Shown: positions 1 through 8,219 of the stretch, piece after piece
Numbering within the stretch: the stretch's first letter is position 1
Layout: each line of letters opens with the position of its first letter
From: Streptomyces capoamus
Lineage (GTDB): Bacteria > Actinomycetota > Actinomycetes > Streptomycetales > Streptomycetaceae
DNA: 36,039 bases
Direction: 5' to 3'
Assembly: GCF_014654935.1 (NCBI RefSeq)
Contig: NZ_BNBF01000014.1
Span: 72,554 to 108,592, forward strand
Notes under the pieces: generated by a model
What the model was told of the DNA's origin: nothing
What the model saw: the letters and a program-made list of their open reading frames with translations, nothing else
Database searches by the model: none
Translations under genes and position numbers: made by a program

Positions 1-2
1 CG

Positions 3-557
3 TTCAGGCTGTACCTGACCAAGCAGGGTTACGACCCCTCGAAGCCGCTGACCTGGTCGGACCTGCCGGAGCGGCCCTTCGCCGAGGTGACGGACCCGCC
101 ACTGCGCGGCGGGGCGTACCGGATGAACGCCACACTGCCGGCCGACCGGACGGGGCACCACGTGCTCTACACGATCTGGCAGAACACCAGTACGCCGGAC
201 ACCTATTACTCATGCTCCGACGTGGTGTTCCCGGAGCGCGGGAAGGCCACCGGAACCAAGGGGGCGGCGGGGAAGGCGACTTCGGCACCGGCCCGGACCC
301 CGGCGCCCGCGCAGGATTCGCCGGCCGCGCAGGTCCCGCCGGCCCGGGGTCGCGCGACGGGCGGCGCGGCTCCCGCCGCGCGCGGCGGCACGGGGCGGGC
401 CGGGAGCACCACCGCCGACGGGACGCCCGTCGCGCAGGCCACGCGGGGCGGTTCGGGGCCCTCGGCGCCGATGCTGGCGGGCGGCGCCACCGCGGTGCTG
501 CTACTCACCGGTGGCGCCGCCCTGTTCCTCCGGCTACAGCGTCCACGACACCGCTGA
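3..557 (+). CDS. AA10 lytic polysaccharide monooxygenase, C-terminal part, membrane-anchored
   Basis: The gene is cut by the left window edge; the visible part opens in frame at base 3 with FRLYLTKQGYDPSKPLTW. Seen: the end of a chitin/cellulose-binding AA10 domain, including GHHVLYTIWQ and YYSCSDVVF, the usual final strand with its cysteine. About 75 residues of Ala/Pro/Thr/Gly-rich linker follow, then a single hydrophobic segment (MLAGGATAVLLLTGGAALFL) and a short basic tail (RLQRPRHR). Family knowledge: AA10 enzymes are copper enzymes that cut crystalline chitin or cellulose oxidatively outside the cell. The terminal anchor, not found in most secreted AA10 enzymes, implies the protein stays on the cell surface. 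The N-terminal histidine brace lies outside the window, so activity cannot be judged. It converges with the next gene, with 18 bp between the stops. Confidence 0.88.
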   Translation, partial: FRLYLTKQGYDPSKPLTWSDLPERPFAEVTDPPLRGGAYRMNATLPADRTGHHVLYTIWQNTSTPDTYYSCSDVVFPERGKATGTKGAAGKATSAPARTPAPAQDSPAAQVPPARGRATGGAAPAARGGTGRAGSTTADGTPVAQATRGGSGPSAPMLAGGATAVLLLTGGAALFLRLQRPRHR

Positions 558-575
558 ACCGGACGCTCGGTTCGG

Positions 576-1621
<1,046 letters not shown>

Positions 1622-1692
1622 GGTGGCAGTAGCGAGTTGTAGCAGGCGAGTACGGGCACCCGCACATCCGACACCCTCTTTTCACAACTCCC

Positions 1693-1722
1693 TTGACCCT
1701 TCAATGTAACCGGCGGTAACTT
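1693..1722 (+). promoter_or_regulatory. Promoter candidate for the DUF6230-DUF6114 pair
   Basis: TTGACC (1693-1698) and TAACTT (1717-1722) with 18-base spacing resemble the HrdB-type consensus. GTAAC occurs twice within it (1706-1710 and 1716-1720). The predicted leader to the ATG at 1866 is about 135 bases. Confidence 0.5.
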
Positions 1723-1865
1723 CCTCGGAGGCTACTGCCGCGTAACGAGAAAGCCCTTGCGCCCGCCGGGAGTTGCGAGGAGGCGTGCGCGGCATCCGCT
1801 GTCCGCGCCAGGACACCGCGCCACTGAAGCCCAACCCGCATTGATCCATGCCCATGGGAGCAGAC

Positions 1866-2564
1866 ATGGCCTCGTCCCCGGACCTCCCGTCCGCCGGCAA
1901 CACCCCCGAGAACCCGGGGAGCGACACCTCCTCCGACGCCCCGAACGCCGCCGGCATCCACGCCGGCGGCGAGAGACGGGGACGCGTCCGGGCACGCCGG
2001 GCCGCGGTGATGGCGGTACCCGCCACGCTGGTCGCCGCCGGCCTCGCGGTCCTCACCGCGCAGGGCGCACTGGGCGTGCAGTTCGCCATCTCCGGCATGC
2101 CGTTCACGGTCACCGCGACCGAGCTGAACGGCACCGGGTTCGAGCAGTTCGGCGGACTCGACAACATGGCGGAGGGCAGCCCGAACGCCGGGGACTCCGG
2201 CGGCCAGGTGCTCATCGTCACCTCCGCGATCAAGCACGCCACGCTCACCAAGCTGTGCCAGAGCGTCGACCTCGGCGGCACCAACCTGCTGATCACGGCG
2301 GGCAGCGGCGCGGAGAAGGTCAGCGCGACCGACCTGACCACCGACTCCACCGAGCTGACGGGTGACGCGGCGTTCAACAACATCGAGATCGGCAACGACG
2401 CCAGCACGCTGACCAAGGCGGGCGTGAAGGGCCCGATCGGCGTCTTCAGCCAGCAGGCCGACACCGTGCGCATCGCCCACCTGCGACAGACCAACTACGC
2501 GACGACGGCAGGCGTGTTCAAGCTGCCGGGTCTGAAGCTGCGCTTCAGCGGCTCGGGCTGCTGA
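1866..2564 (+). CDS. DUF6230 family protein, single N-terminal membrane anchor
   Basis: 232 residues. A hydrophilic N-terminus rich in Ser, Pro, Gly and Arg is followed by one hydrophobic segment (AVMAVPATLVAAGLAVLTAQ) and an external domain opening GVQFAISGMPFTVTATELNG. The domain carries repeated polar beta-like stretches and one internal cysteine (KLCQSVDLGG), and ends FSGSGC. This matches the actinobacterial family I know as DUF6230, sometimes wrongly labelled cholesterol esterase; no esterase Ser-His-Asp signature is visible. The ATG at 1866 was chosen over 1848 and 1854 because GGGAG lies just upstream of it. The next gene starts 5 bases after the stop, so the two are probably co-transcribed. 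Function is not known. Confidence 0.85.
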   Translation: MASSPDLPSAGNTPENPGSDTSSDAPNAAGIHAGGERRGRVRARRAAVMAVPATLVAAGLAVLTAQGALGVQFAISGMPFTVTATELNGTGFEQFGGLDNMAEGSPNAGDSGGQVLIVTSAIKHATLTKLCQSVDLGGTNLLITAGSGAEKVSATDLTTDSTELTGDAAFNNIEIGNDASTLTKAGVKGPIGVFSQQADTVRIAHLRQTNYATTAGVFKLPGLKLRFSGSGC

Positions 2565-2569
2565 GCACC

Positions 2570-3049
2570 GTGGCGGACCGCCCGCGCCGGGGAGCGAGGC
2601 CCGCCTTCCGCGGATGGCGGGCCCGCCGGCCGTTCTGGGGCGGGCTGCTGCTCGCCCTCGGCGGCGGCGAGATCCTGCTCACCGAGAAGGCCTCGCTGAA
2701 GGTCGTGCTGCACATCGGCATGCAGGGCCTGGCCGGCTATCTGCTGCCGGTACTCATGGTGCTGCTGGGCTTGCTGATCCTCTTCAACCCTTCCCAGCGG
2801 CTCTTCTACTCCATCACGGGCGTCCTGATCTCCCTGGGGACCTGGCTCACCTCCAATCTGGGCGGCTTCTTCATCGGCCTCCTCCTCGGCGCCACCGGCA
2901 GCTGCCTCGCCTTCGGCTGGCTCCCCGACCAGGAACCGCGCGTCGGGCGCCGCGCACGGCGCAAGCAGGCGCGCTCCTCGGCGCACGGCCGGGCCGGGGA
3001 GGACGCGGAGGGTACGCCCGGATCCTCCGTGCTGCCGGGGCGTTCGTAG
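2570..3049 (+). CDS. DUF6114 family integral membrane protein
   Basis: 159 residues from a GTG 5 bases after the previous stop, which suggests translational coupling; no separate ribosome site is obvious. After a basic N-terminus there are about four hydrophobic segments: FWGGLLLALGGGEILL, LAGYLLPVLMVLLGLLILF, LFYSITGVLISLGTWL and LGGFFIGLLLGATGSCLAFGWL. A charged cytoplasmic tail follows. DUF6230 and DUF6114 occur together across Streptomyces, so they likely act as one membrane unit, with DUF6230 supplying the external domain. No catalytic or transport motif is seen. The role is unknown. Confidence 0.85.
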   Translation: MADRPRRGARPAFRGWRARRPFWGGLLLALGGGEILLTEKASLKVVLHIGMQGLAGYLLPVLMVLLGLLILFNPSQRLFYSITGVLISLGTWLTSNLGGFFIGLLLGATGSCLAFGWLPDQEPRVGRRARRKQARSSAHGRAGEDAEGTPGSSVLPGRS

Positions 3050-3191
3050 CGGAAGTCCCCGACGGGGGCGTGCCGGAACACACCCGGCGGTCGCACGTCG
3101 GCGGGGACCAGGTCGTCGGCGCGACGCAGCACGGTGGCCGTGCCGGTGACGCGTGCAGGCAGGGCCGCCGGGGCCCGGTCGGCGCGGCGCT

Positions 3192-3213
3192 CGCGTGCCG
3201 CGCGCGGCACGCG
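3192..3213. terminator. 22-bp perfect palindrome, probable bidirectional terminator, in a 327-bp gene-free stretch
   Basis: Bases 3192-3213 read identically on both strands (half-site CGCGTGCCGCG) and could form a very stable hairpin. It lies between two converging genes (DUF6114 and the ArsR gene), where a shared factor-independent terminator is expected. There is no U-tract, as is common in Streptomyces. The rest of 3050-3376 is extremely GC-rich; I see no gene I can support there. Confidence 0.55.
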
Positions 3214-3376
3214 GCCGACGGCCGCGCGCCCGGCGGACGGGCCAGGAAGGGGTGCGCGGGTCGGCGGGGTGTTCTCGTGACCGCGACGAGCCGCGCGGCG
3301 GCCTCGGCGCCGGTGAGTGCGCGGGGGCCGGTCTCCCAGGCGCCGCGCCTCCTGGAGCGCGGTGCCGGTCAGAGGT

Positions 3377-3745
3377 TCACAGGCCACGCAGCCGGCGGGC
3401 CGGGACGACGGCGGGCGTCCCGTGCTCGGTGCGCCGGCCGACGAGGAGGCGGACGGCCTCGACCACGGCGGCCTGGTCGGCGGTGTCGACGAAGTACACC
3501 TGGCGGCGGCCCTCGCGGCGGGAGCGGACGAGCCCGGCGAGTTTGAGCTTGGCCAGGTGCTGGCTGACGGCGGGCAGCGCGCCGCCGACGCGCTGGGCGA
3601 GCCGGGTCACGTCGCTCTCGCCCTGGGTCAGCGCCCACACGATGTGCAGCCGGGCGGGCGCGGCGAGCAGCCCGAAGGCGGCGGCCGCCTCGGCGAACAC
3701 GTCGGCGGAGGGGTCCTGGTGGCCGGTGCCGGGCGCTGTCGCCAC
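3377..3745 (-). CDS. ArsR-family winged-helix transcriptional repressor
   Basis: 122 residues from a GTG with GGGAGGAAGG upstream. The winged-helix fold is clear: FGLLAAPARLHIVWALTQGESDVTRLAQRVGGALPAVSQHLAKLKLAGLVRSRREGRRQVYF in pieces, with the recognition helix at PAVSQHLAKLKLAGLV and the wing at REGRRQVYF. There are no cysteines, so the classic arsenic/cadmium site (ELCVCDL type) is absent. The C-terminal helix lacks the Asp/His pattern of zinc sensors of the CzrA type. It may therefore respond to something other than a thiophilic metal. It is divergent from terB across a 194-bp region holding two inverted repeats, so autoregulation and control of terB are likely. That is an inference. Confidence 0.88.
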   Translation of the reverse strand: MATAPGTGHQDPSADVFAEAAAAFGLLAAPARLHIVWALTQGESDVTRLAQRVGGALPAVSQHLAKLKLAGLVRSRREGRRQVYFVDTADQAAVVEAVRLLVGRRTEHGTPAVVPARRLRGL

Positions 3746-3808
3746 TGTCGCCTTCCTCCCGTTGTGTCGTCGCTGTGCTCCGGCTGTGTCCGCCGTGTGC
3801 GGAGACTC

Positions 3809-3814
3809 AGTCTA
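3809..3814 (-). promoter_or_regulatory. -10 element candidate for the ArsR-family gene
   Basis: TAGACT on the minus strand, about 60 bases upstream of the GTG at 3745. The matching -35 region is weak. A 13-bp inverted repeat (3820-3832) sits immediately upstream, where a repressor would block polymerase. Confidence 0.4.
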
Positions 3815-3819
3815 GATCT

Positions 3820-3832
3820 CGGGAACTTCCCG
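3820..3832. promoter_or_regulatory. 13-bp inverted repeat CGGGAAcTTCCCG, possible operator
   Basis: CGGGAA and TTCCCG flank one central base. It lies within the probable promoter of the ArsR-family gene. Its sequence differs from the 3846-3865 palindrome, so two regulators may act here. Confidence 0.4.
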
Positions 3833-3841
3833 GCCGCCCCG

Positions 3842-3871
3842 TTCGTTTCTACAGCGCTGTAGAAATAATGT
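3842..3871 (+). promoter_or_regulatory. terB promoter candidate containing a perfect 20-bp palindromic operator
   Basis: TTTCTACAGCGCTGTAGAAA (3846-3865) is a perfect palindrome. TAATGT (3866-3871) directly after it fits a -10 box, and TTCGTT (3842-3847) a poor -35 at 18-base spacing, so the palindrome would fill the spacer. TACA...TGTA recalls CopY/BlaI-type operators; the adjacent ArsR-family repressor is the simplest candidate to bind it. A further TTCTAC half-site lies at 3871-3876. Confidence 0.55.
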
Positions 3872-3939
3872 TCTACGTCGCCGGAGAAGTCGCCGCCGGT
3901 GCTGCCGGAGTATCGGGCGGCCGATGAGAAGGAGCACGC

Positions 3940-4395
3940 ATGGCCCTGTGGGACCGCATCAAGGAGTCCGCGTCGCAGATGCAGACCCAGTTGGTGGCGA
4001 AGAAGAACGACCTCAAGAGCGGCGCGTTCCGCGATGCCAGCATGGCCATGTGCGCGCTCGTGGCCGCCGCCGACGGCACGGTGGACCCCGCGGAGCGGCA
4101 GCGGGTGGCCCAGCTCATCTCCACGAACGAGGTGCTGCAGAACTTCCCGGCGGACGACCTGCGCCGCCGCTTCGAGGAGAACCTGGACAAGCTGACGGCG
4201 GACTTCGCCTTCGGCAAGGTGAGCGTCCTGCAGGAGGTCGCCAAGGCGAAGAAGAAGCCCGCCGAGGCACGGGCCGTCGTCCAGATCGGCATCGTCATCG
4301 GCGGCGCTGACGGCGATTTCGACAAGGACGAGCGGGCCGTGGTGCGCGAGGCGTGCTACACGCTGGACCTGCCCCCGCACGAGTTCGACCTCTGA
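3940..4395 (+). CDS. terB: TerB-family tellurite-resistance protein
   Basis: 151 residues, the usual size for free-standing TerB. The N-terminus MALWDRIKESASQMQTQL is typical. The two helical halves carry the acidic family motifs AAADGTVDPAERQ (about residues 43-55) and GGADGDFDKDERAV (about 117-130), which bind divalent metal at the inner membrane face in studied TerB proteins. The ATG is preceded by AGAAGGAG at good spacing. TerB proteins work with TerC/TerD in tellurite, phage and membrane-stress responses; no other ter gene is in this window. Control by the divergent ArsR-family gene is inferred from the shared intergenic palindrome. Confidence 0.92.
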   Translation: MALWDRIKESASQMQTQLVAKKNDLKSGAFRDASMAMCALVAAADGTVDPAERQRVAQLISTNEVLQNFPADDLRRRFEENLDKLTADFAFGKVSVLQEVAKAKKKPAEARAVVQIGIVIGGADGDFDKDERAVVREACYTLDLPPHEFDL

Positions 4396-4544
4396 CCGCA
4401 CCCGGCCGGCCGGACAGCCGGGCAGCCGGGTCCAGTGCCACGGGGCCCGGTCCGCCCGGCGCGGCCGTTCCGGGCCTCGCCCACGGGGCCCCTCCCACCG
4501 GGTCCCTCGACGAGCCGGCCGGGCACGGGCCGAGCACGCCCCGG

Positions 4545-5933
4545 TCAAGAGGCGGCCGCGCCCACCCGTCCACTCGCCGCCCAGGCCACGCCCACCAGGG
4601 CCGTGGCCGTCCAGCAGGCGGTGCGCGCCGCGTCCAGGTCCGTGCCGGTGAGGTAGACGCTGCCGAGGAGGGCGACGCCCAGCGTGGCGCCGAGTTGCTG
4701 GACCGCGTTGAGCAGCCCGGCCGCGGAGCCGATCTCCTGCGGGCGCAGCGGTCGCAGGGCGAGGGTGAAGAAGGCGGGGGTGAACAGGCCGGTGCCGACT
4801 CCGACGAGGGCGAGGGCGGGCAGCAGGGCCGTCGGGTAGCGGCCGGGCGTGGCCGTCGCATAGGCGCCGACGGCGGCGAGCAGACCGGCCAGCAGCACGG
4901 CGAGCCCGTACGGCATCAGACGGCGCCCGTACCGTCGTACCAGCCGGGAGCCCGCCAGCCAGGAGGCGGCGGCGAGCCCGGCGGACCAGGGCAGCAGGCT
5001 CAGGCCGGCCGTCAGCACGCCGGTGTGGGCGCCGAGTTGCAGCTGGAGGACCACGACCATCGACAGACCGTTGGTCACCGCGAAGAAGGCGGTGGAGGTG
5101 ACGAGTGCGGCCGGGAAGCCGCGCCGTGCGAACAGGCTGGGCTCCAGCAGCGGGCGGGCCGACCGCCGCTGCTGGACGGCGAAGCCGGCGAGGACGAGCA
5201 GTCCCGCCAGCGGCAACACCCCGTCGCGAGGGGTGGGGTGGCCGAGGTCGGTGCCGATCAGCGGCTGGACGACGAGCCCGGTGCCGAGCGCGGCCAGGGC
5301 GGTGCCCGGCCAGTCCAGCGCGGGGCGGTGCGGGGCGCGGTCCTCCCGCAGCTTCGGGGCGAGCGCCAGCACGACGGCGGCCACCGGCACGTTCACCAGG
5401 AACGCGGCCCGCCACGAGGAACCGAACAGGTCGGCGTGGGTGAGCACACCGCCGACGACGGGCCCGCAGACGGCGGCGAGCCCCATCACCGGGCCGATGC
5501 TGCCCAGCGCCTTCGCCGTCTCCTCCCCGTCGAACATCGCCTTGATCAGCCCGATGGTCTGCGGAACGATCAACGCGGCCGCCGCGCCCTGAACCGCGCG
5601 GAAGCCGATCAGCAGGCCTGCCGAAGGCGCCAGGGCGCAGGCCGTGGACGCGACCGCGAACGCGGTGACGCCGAGGACGAACATCCGGCGCCGGCCGGCG
5701 ATGTCGCCGAGCCGGCCACCGGTGAGCAGCAGCACCGCGAACGGCAGGGTGTAGGCGGCGCCGAACCACTGCACCAGCGAGACGGGTCCGCCGAGATCGG
5801 CGTGGATGGCGGGGGCGGCCACCTGGACGACGGTGGCGTCCAGCAGGTTCATGGCCTCGCCCAGCAGCAGGGCGACCAGGGCGGGCCAGCGGTGCGGGTA
5901 CGGGGTGACGACCATGGTGCGGTCCAGGGTCAT
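4545..5933 (-). CDS. MFS drug exporter, DHA2 (EmrB/QacA-like) type
   Basis: 462 residues with about 12-14 hydrophobic helices. Family motifs: the helix-1 region NLLDATVVQVAAPAIHADLG (motif D1-like), GGRLGDIAGRRRMFVLG (motif A, loop 2-3), RAVQGAAAALIVPQTIGLI (motif B), and GPVVGGVLTH (antiporter motif C, helix 5). Such proteins export hydrophobic or cationic compounds in exchange for protons. The start has GAGAGG 7 bases upstream. It converges on terB, with about 150 bp of GC-rich sequence between them that I cannot assign. No regulator is directly linked. Substrate unknown. Confidence 0.92.
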   Translation of the reverse strand: MTLDRTMVVTPYPHRWPALVALLLGEAMNLLDATVVQVAAPAIHADLGGPVSLVQWFGAAYTLPFAVLLLTGGRLGDIAGRRRMFVLGVTAFAVASTACALAPSAGLLIGFRAVQGAAAALIVPQTIGLIKAMFDGEETAKALGSIGPVMGLAAVCGPVVGGVLTHADLFGSSWRAAFLVNVPVAAVVLALAPKLREDRAPHRPALDWPGTALAALGTGLVVQPLIGTDLGHPTPRDGVLPLAGLLVLAGFAVQQRRSARPLLEPSLFARRGFPAALVTSTAFFAVTNGLSMVVVLQLQLGAHTGVLTAGLSLLPWSAGLAAASWLAGSRLVRRYGRRLMPYGLAVLLAGLLAAVGAYATATPGRYPTALLPALALVGVGTGLFTPAFFTLALRPLRPQEIGSAAGLLNAVQQLGATLGVALLGSVYLTGTDLDAARTACWTATALVGVAWAASGRVGAAAS

Positions 5934-6101
5934 GGGGATTCCTCTCGCGCTACGGGACCGGGTCGGGACCGGTCTGCGGTCAGCGTGGGAGTGAGAGGTG
6001 GGCGGAGACCGTCAGGAGCGGCGGGTGCGCGGTTTTCCTCCACCGTCGGCGCCCTTCGCGCGGGAAACCGGCACGAGCGGGAGCGCAGGCGCGGATCCCG
6101 C

Positions 6102-6872
6102 TCACAACGCGGCCAGAAGGGGCAGCAGTTCGGTCGCCGTCGCGATGTCTCCGCTCAGCGGGCGGTCCTCCAGGCCGGCCGGGAGTACGGAGGCGGCGAG
6201 GGAGAAGGCCGGGACGGCCGGGGGTGCGGGGTGGAGGCGCGACGCACGGACGGCGGCAAGGAGTTCGCAGGCGAGCGCGGTGGCGTGGGCGGCGCCGGCC
6301 CGTTCCGCCTGGCGAGCCGCCTGGCCGGCGAAGCCGGCGGCCTCCCCCAGCCCGTGGGAGAGGACGGCGTGCCCGGCGGAGGCCGGTGCGACCGCGGTCG
6401 AACGGAGCTCGCCCAGCGCCGAGTTGGCGGTGTACTCCAGGATCATCGTGCCGGAGCTGCCGGGCGGGCCGCCGGCGAGGAAGGCCGGCAGGCCGGTGAG
6501 ATCGGGACGGCTGAGCGCGGACAGGCGGGCGGCGGAGAGCTGCGCGTTCTACAGCAGGGCCAGGTTCAGACCGTCCAGCGCCAGGGCGAGGGGGGCGGCG
6601 AAGAAGCCGCCGTGGTGGCAGAGGTGGCCGTCGGGGGCCGGCACGGGGTTCTCGGTGGGACAGTTGGTGCCGCGGCCGTACCAGCGGCCCGTCGCGGCGA
6701 GCCGGTCGGCCGCCACGCGGGCGCGGCGGACCCGCTCCAGGGCGCCGGGGCCGACGGCGGGTACGGCCACGGCGTCGGCGAGCCGGACCAGGGCGGGCAG
6801 GATGAGGGCATGCCCGTCGAGCACGACGCGGGCGCCCCCGGGGTCGGGGGGCACCCGCGTCTGCGTGTCCAC
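6102..6872 (-). pseudogene. Aromatic amino acid (histidine-type) ammonia-lyase remnant: internal deletion plus amber stop
   Basis: Reading from the GTG at 6872, residues match the N-terminus of the HAL/PAL family (VVLDGHALILPALVRLAD ... RWYGRGTN, the YGxxTG loop). The frame then jumps directly to the late motif (CPTENPV, DGHLCHHGGFF, LALALDGLNLAL), equivalent to TDNP...GNFHG. Roughly 200-250 family residues are missing between them, including the Ala-Ser-Gly tripeptide that forms the MIO cofactor. A TAG at 6549-6551 stops translation, but the same frame continues with clear family sequence (NAQLSAARLSALSRPDLTG, LPAFLAGG, MILEYTANSALGELRS) to a TGA at 6102. About 256 codons remain against roughly 500 in the intact enzyme. 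It cannot be an active lyase. It lies just downstream of the betaine-binding protein gene. Confidence 0.85.
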
Positions 6873-6960
6873 GGTCGTTCCGGTCGTTCCGGCGTGTCGT
6901 TCGGACGGGTCGTGCGGGCGAGCCGGGCGGCCGGTCGGTGGGTGGGTCGGTGGGTCGGTG

Positions 6961-7920
6961 TCAGGCGAGCCCGACGGACTTCAGCCAGGCCTGCGCGACG
7001 TCCAGCGGGTCCTTGTTCCCCGCCTGCACCTGGGTGTCCAGCTTCATCAGGGTCGCGGTGTCGAGCTTGGCGGAGACGGCGTCGAGCGCGTCGACGCCCT
7101 TCTGGGGCAGCGCGCTCTTGTAGGCGAGCGGCTGGACGTTCTCGAAGCCGAAGAGGTTCTTCGGGTCCTGGAGGACGACGAACTTCTCCTTGGTGATGTT
7201 CGCGTCGGTGGTGAAGATGTCCGCGGCCTGCACGGCGTCCTTCTTCAGCGCCGCCAGCGTGAGCGGGCCGCCCGCGTCCAGCGCCTTGAAGGACTTGAAC
7301 TCCAGGCCGTAGACGGACTTCAGCCCCACCAGCCCCTGCTGCCGGGTCTGGAACTCCGGCGAGGCGCCGAAGACGAGGTCCCCGGCGACGTCCTTCAGGT
7401 CGGCGATGGTGGAGTTCCCGGTCAGGTGGTACTTCTTCGCGGTGGCCGCGTTGACGGTGACCGAGTCCTTGGTCTCCGCCGCCGCCGGCTTCAGCACCGT
7501 GAGCTTGGAGTCCAGTTTGGCGTTGATGGCGTCCGTGGTCTGACCGAGGGTCTTCGGGGTGGCCTTCGGGTCGAGGTAGGCCAGCAGCGCGCCGTTGTAT
7601 TCGGGCAGGACCGAGATGGAACCGTTCTTGATCAGCCCGTAGGTGGTCTCGCGGCTGCCGATGTTCGGCTTGTACGTGACCTTGATCCCCTTGGCCTTGA
7701 GGGCCTCGCCGTAGATGTCGGCGAGCAGGGTGCTCTCGGGGAAGTTGTTGGATCCGACGACCACGCTGTCGCCGCTCGCCTTGTTCTCCGTGAGGGGGTT
7801 GTCGGCGTTGTCGTCCTTGGAGGAACAGCCCGCCAGCAGAGCCGTCGCCGCCGCGAGGGCGACGGCCGCCGCGCCTCGGTTCCTCCGGATGGACCTGCGG
7901 ATGTGGGTCGTGTAAGTCAC
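6961..7920 (-). CDS. OpuCC/ProX-like betaine (quaternary amine) binding lipoprotein
   Basis: 319 residues from GTG 7920; a TTG at 7956 is in frame but overlaps a likely -35 box. A basic N-terminus and hydrophobic stretch end in the lipobox LLAGC (Cys32). The mature part opens VVVGSNNFPESTLLADIYGEALKAKG and carries KPNIGSRETTYGLIKNGSISVLPEYNGALLAYL, characteristic of OpuAC-type osmoprotectant-binding proteins (betaine, choline, carnitine). Role: captures the solute outside the membrane and passes it to the ABC permeases. Those permeases are probably the two at 12308-13626, on the same strand but 4.4 kb upstream beyond the conservon operon. The substrate is inferred from family. Confidence 0.92.
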   Translation of the reverse strand: MTYTTHIRRSIRRNRGAAAVALAAATALLAGCSSKDDNADNPLTENKASGDSVVVGSNNFPESTLLADIYGEALKAKGIKVTYKPNIGSRETTYGLIKNGSISVLPEYNGALLAYLDPKATPKTLGQTTDAINAKLDSKLTVLKPAAAETKDSVTVNAATAKKYHLTGNSTIADLKDVAGDLVFGASPEFQTRQQGLVGLKSVYGLEFKSFKALDAGGPLTLAALKKDAVQAADIFTTDANITKEKFVVLQDPKNLFGFENVQPLAYKSALPQKGVDALDAVSAKLDTATLMKLDTQVQAGNKDPLDVAQAWLKSVGLA

Positions 7921-7926
7921 CCACCG

Positions 7927-7956
7927 ATCCAATCCAGCCGGTTCTCGGTGAGTCAA
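7927..7956 (-). promoter_or_regulatory. Promoter candidate for the betaine-binding protein, leaderless start
   Basis: TTGACT (7956-7951), an 18-base spacer and TTGGAT (7932-7927) lie just upstream of GTG 7920 with six bases between, so transcription would start at or next to the start codon. No ribosome site is needed or seen. Having its own promoter fits its separation from the permease operon. Confidence 0.5.
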
Positions 7957-8045
7957 GCCCCGCAGATCACCGATTGGCCTCGATCTGCGACTGCTTGTGC
8001 ACGGAGAGCGGTGCCTTTGTAACGGATTCTTGATGAAAGCTGAGC

Positions 8046-8074
8046 TGATCGTTCCCCCAAGCGGGCTGTAGTCT
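8046..8074 (+). promoter_or_regulatory. Promoter candidate for the conservon operon
   Basis: TGATCG (8046-8051) and TAGTCT (8069-8074) with a 17-base spacer; the -10 is good, the -35 moderate. The leader to the GTG at 8220 would be about 140 bases. I see no clear riboswitch in it. Confidence 0.4.
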
Positions 8075-8219
8075 CGGCCCAGTTGGTATCGACCACAGCG
8101 GTGTACGGGGCCCGCTTCGGTGTCGTGAACACAGGCGTTCCGAGGGCGACGGGGCCCGCGGCGCCAGGGAGGTCCGGGAGCGACGTCACCCGGAGCAGGA
8201 CACCCACGAAGGAGGCCCG

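Noticed and set aside
2806-3387. Long open frame on the minus strand across the DUF6114 gene and the following gap
   Set aside because: It overlaps a well-supported gene, is rich in Arg/Pro/Ala as expected for a shadow frame in GC-rich DNA, and has no recognisable domain. A short stretch (about 3050-3150) looks slightly protein-like, but not enough to call a remnant.
4353-7196. Very long open frame opposite the MFS gene and lyase remnant
   Set aside because: Composition (Gly, Arg, Gln, Glu repeats) is that of an antisense frame over GC-rich coding sequence; it crosses two unrelated genes.
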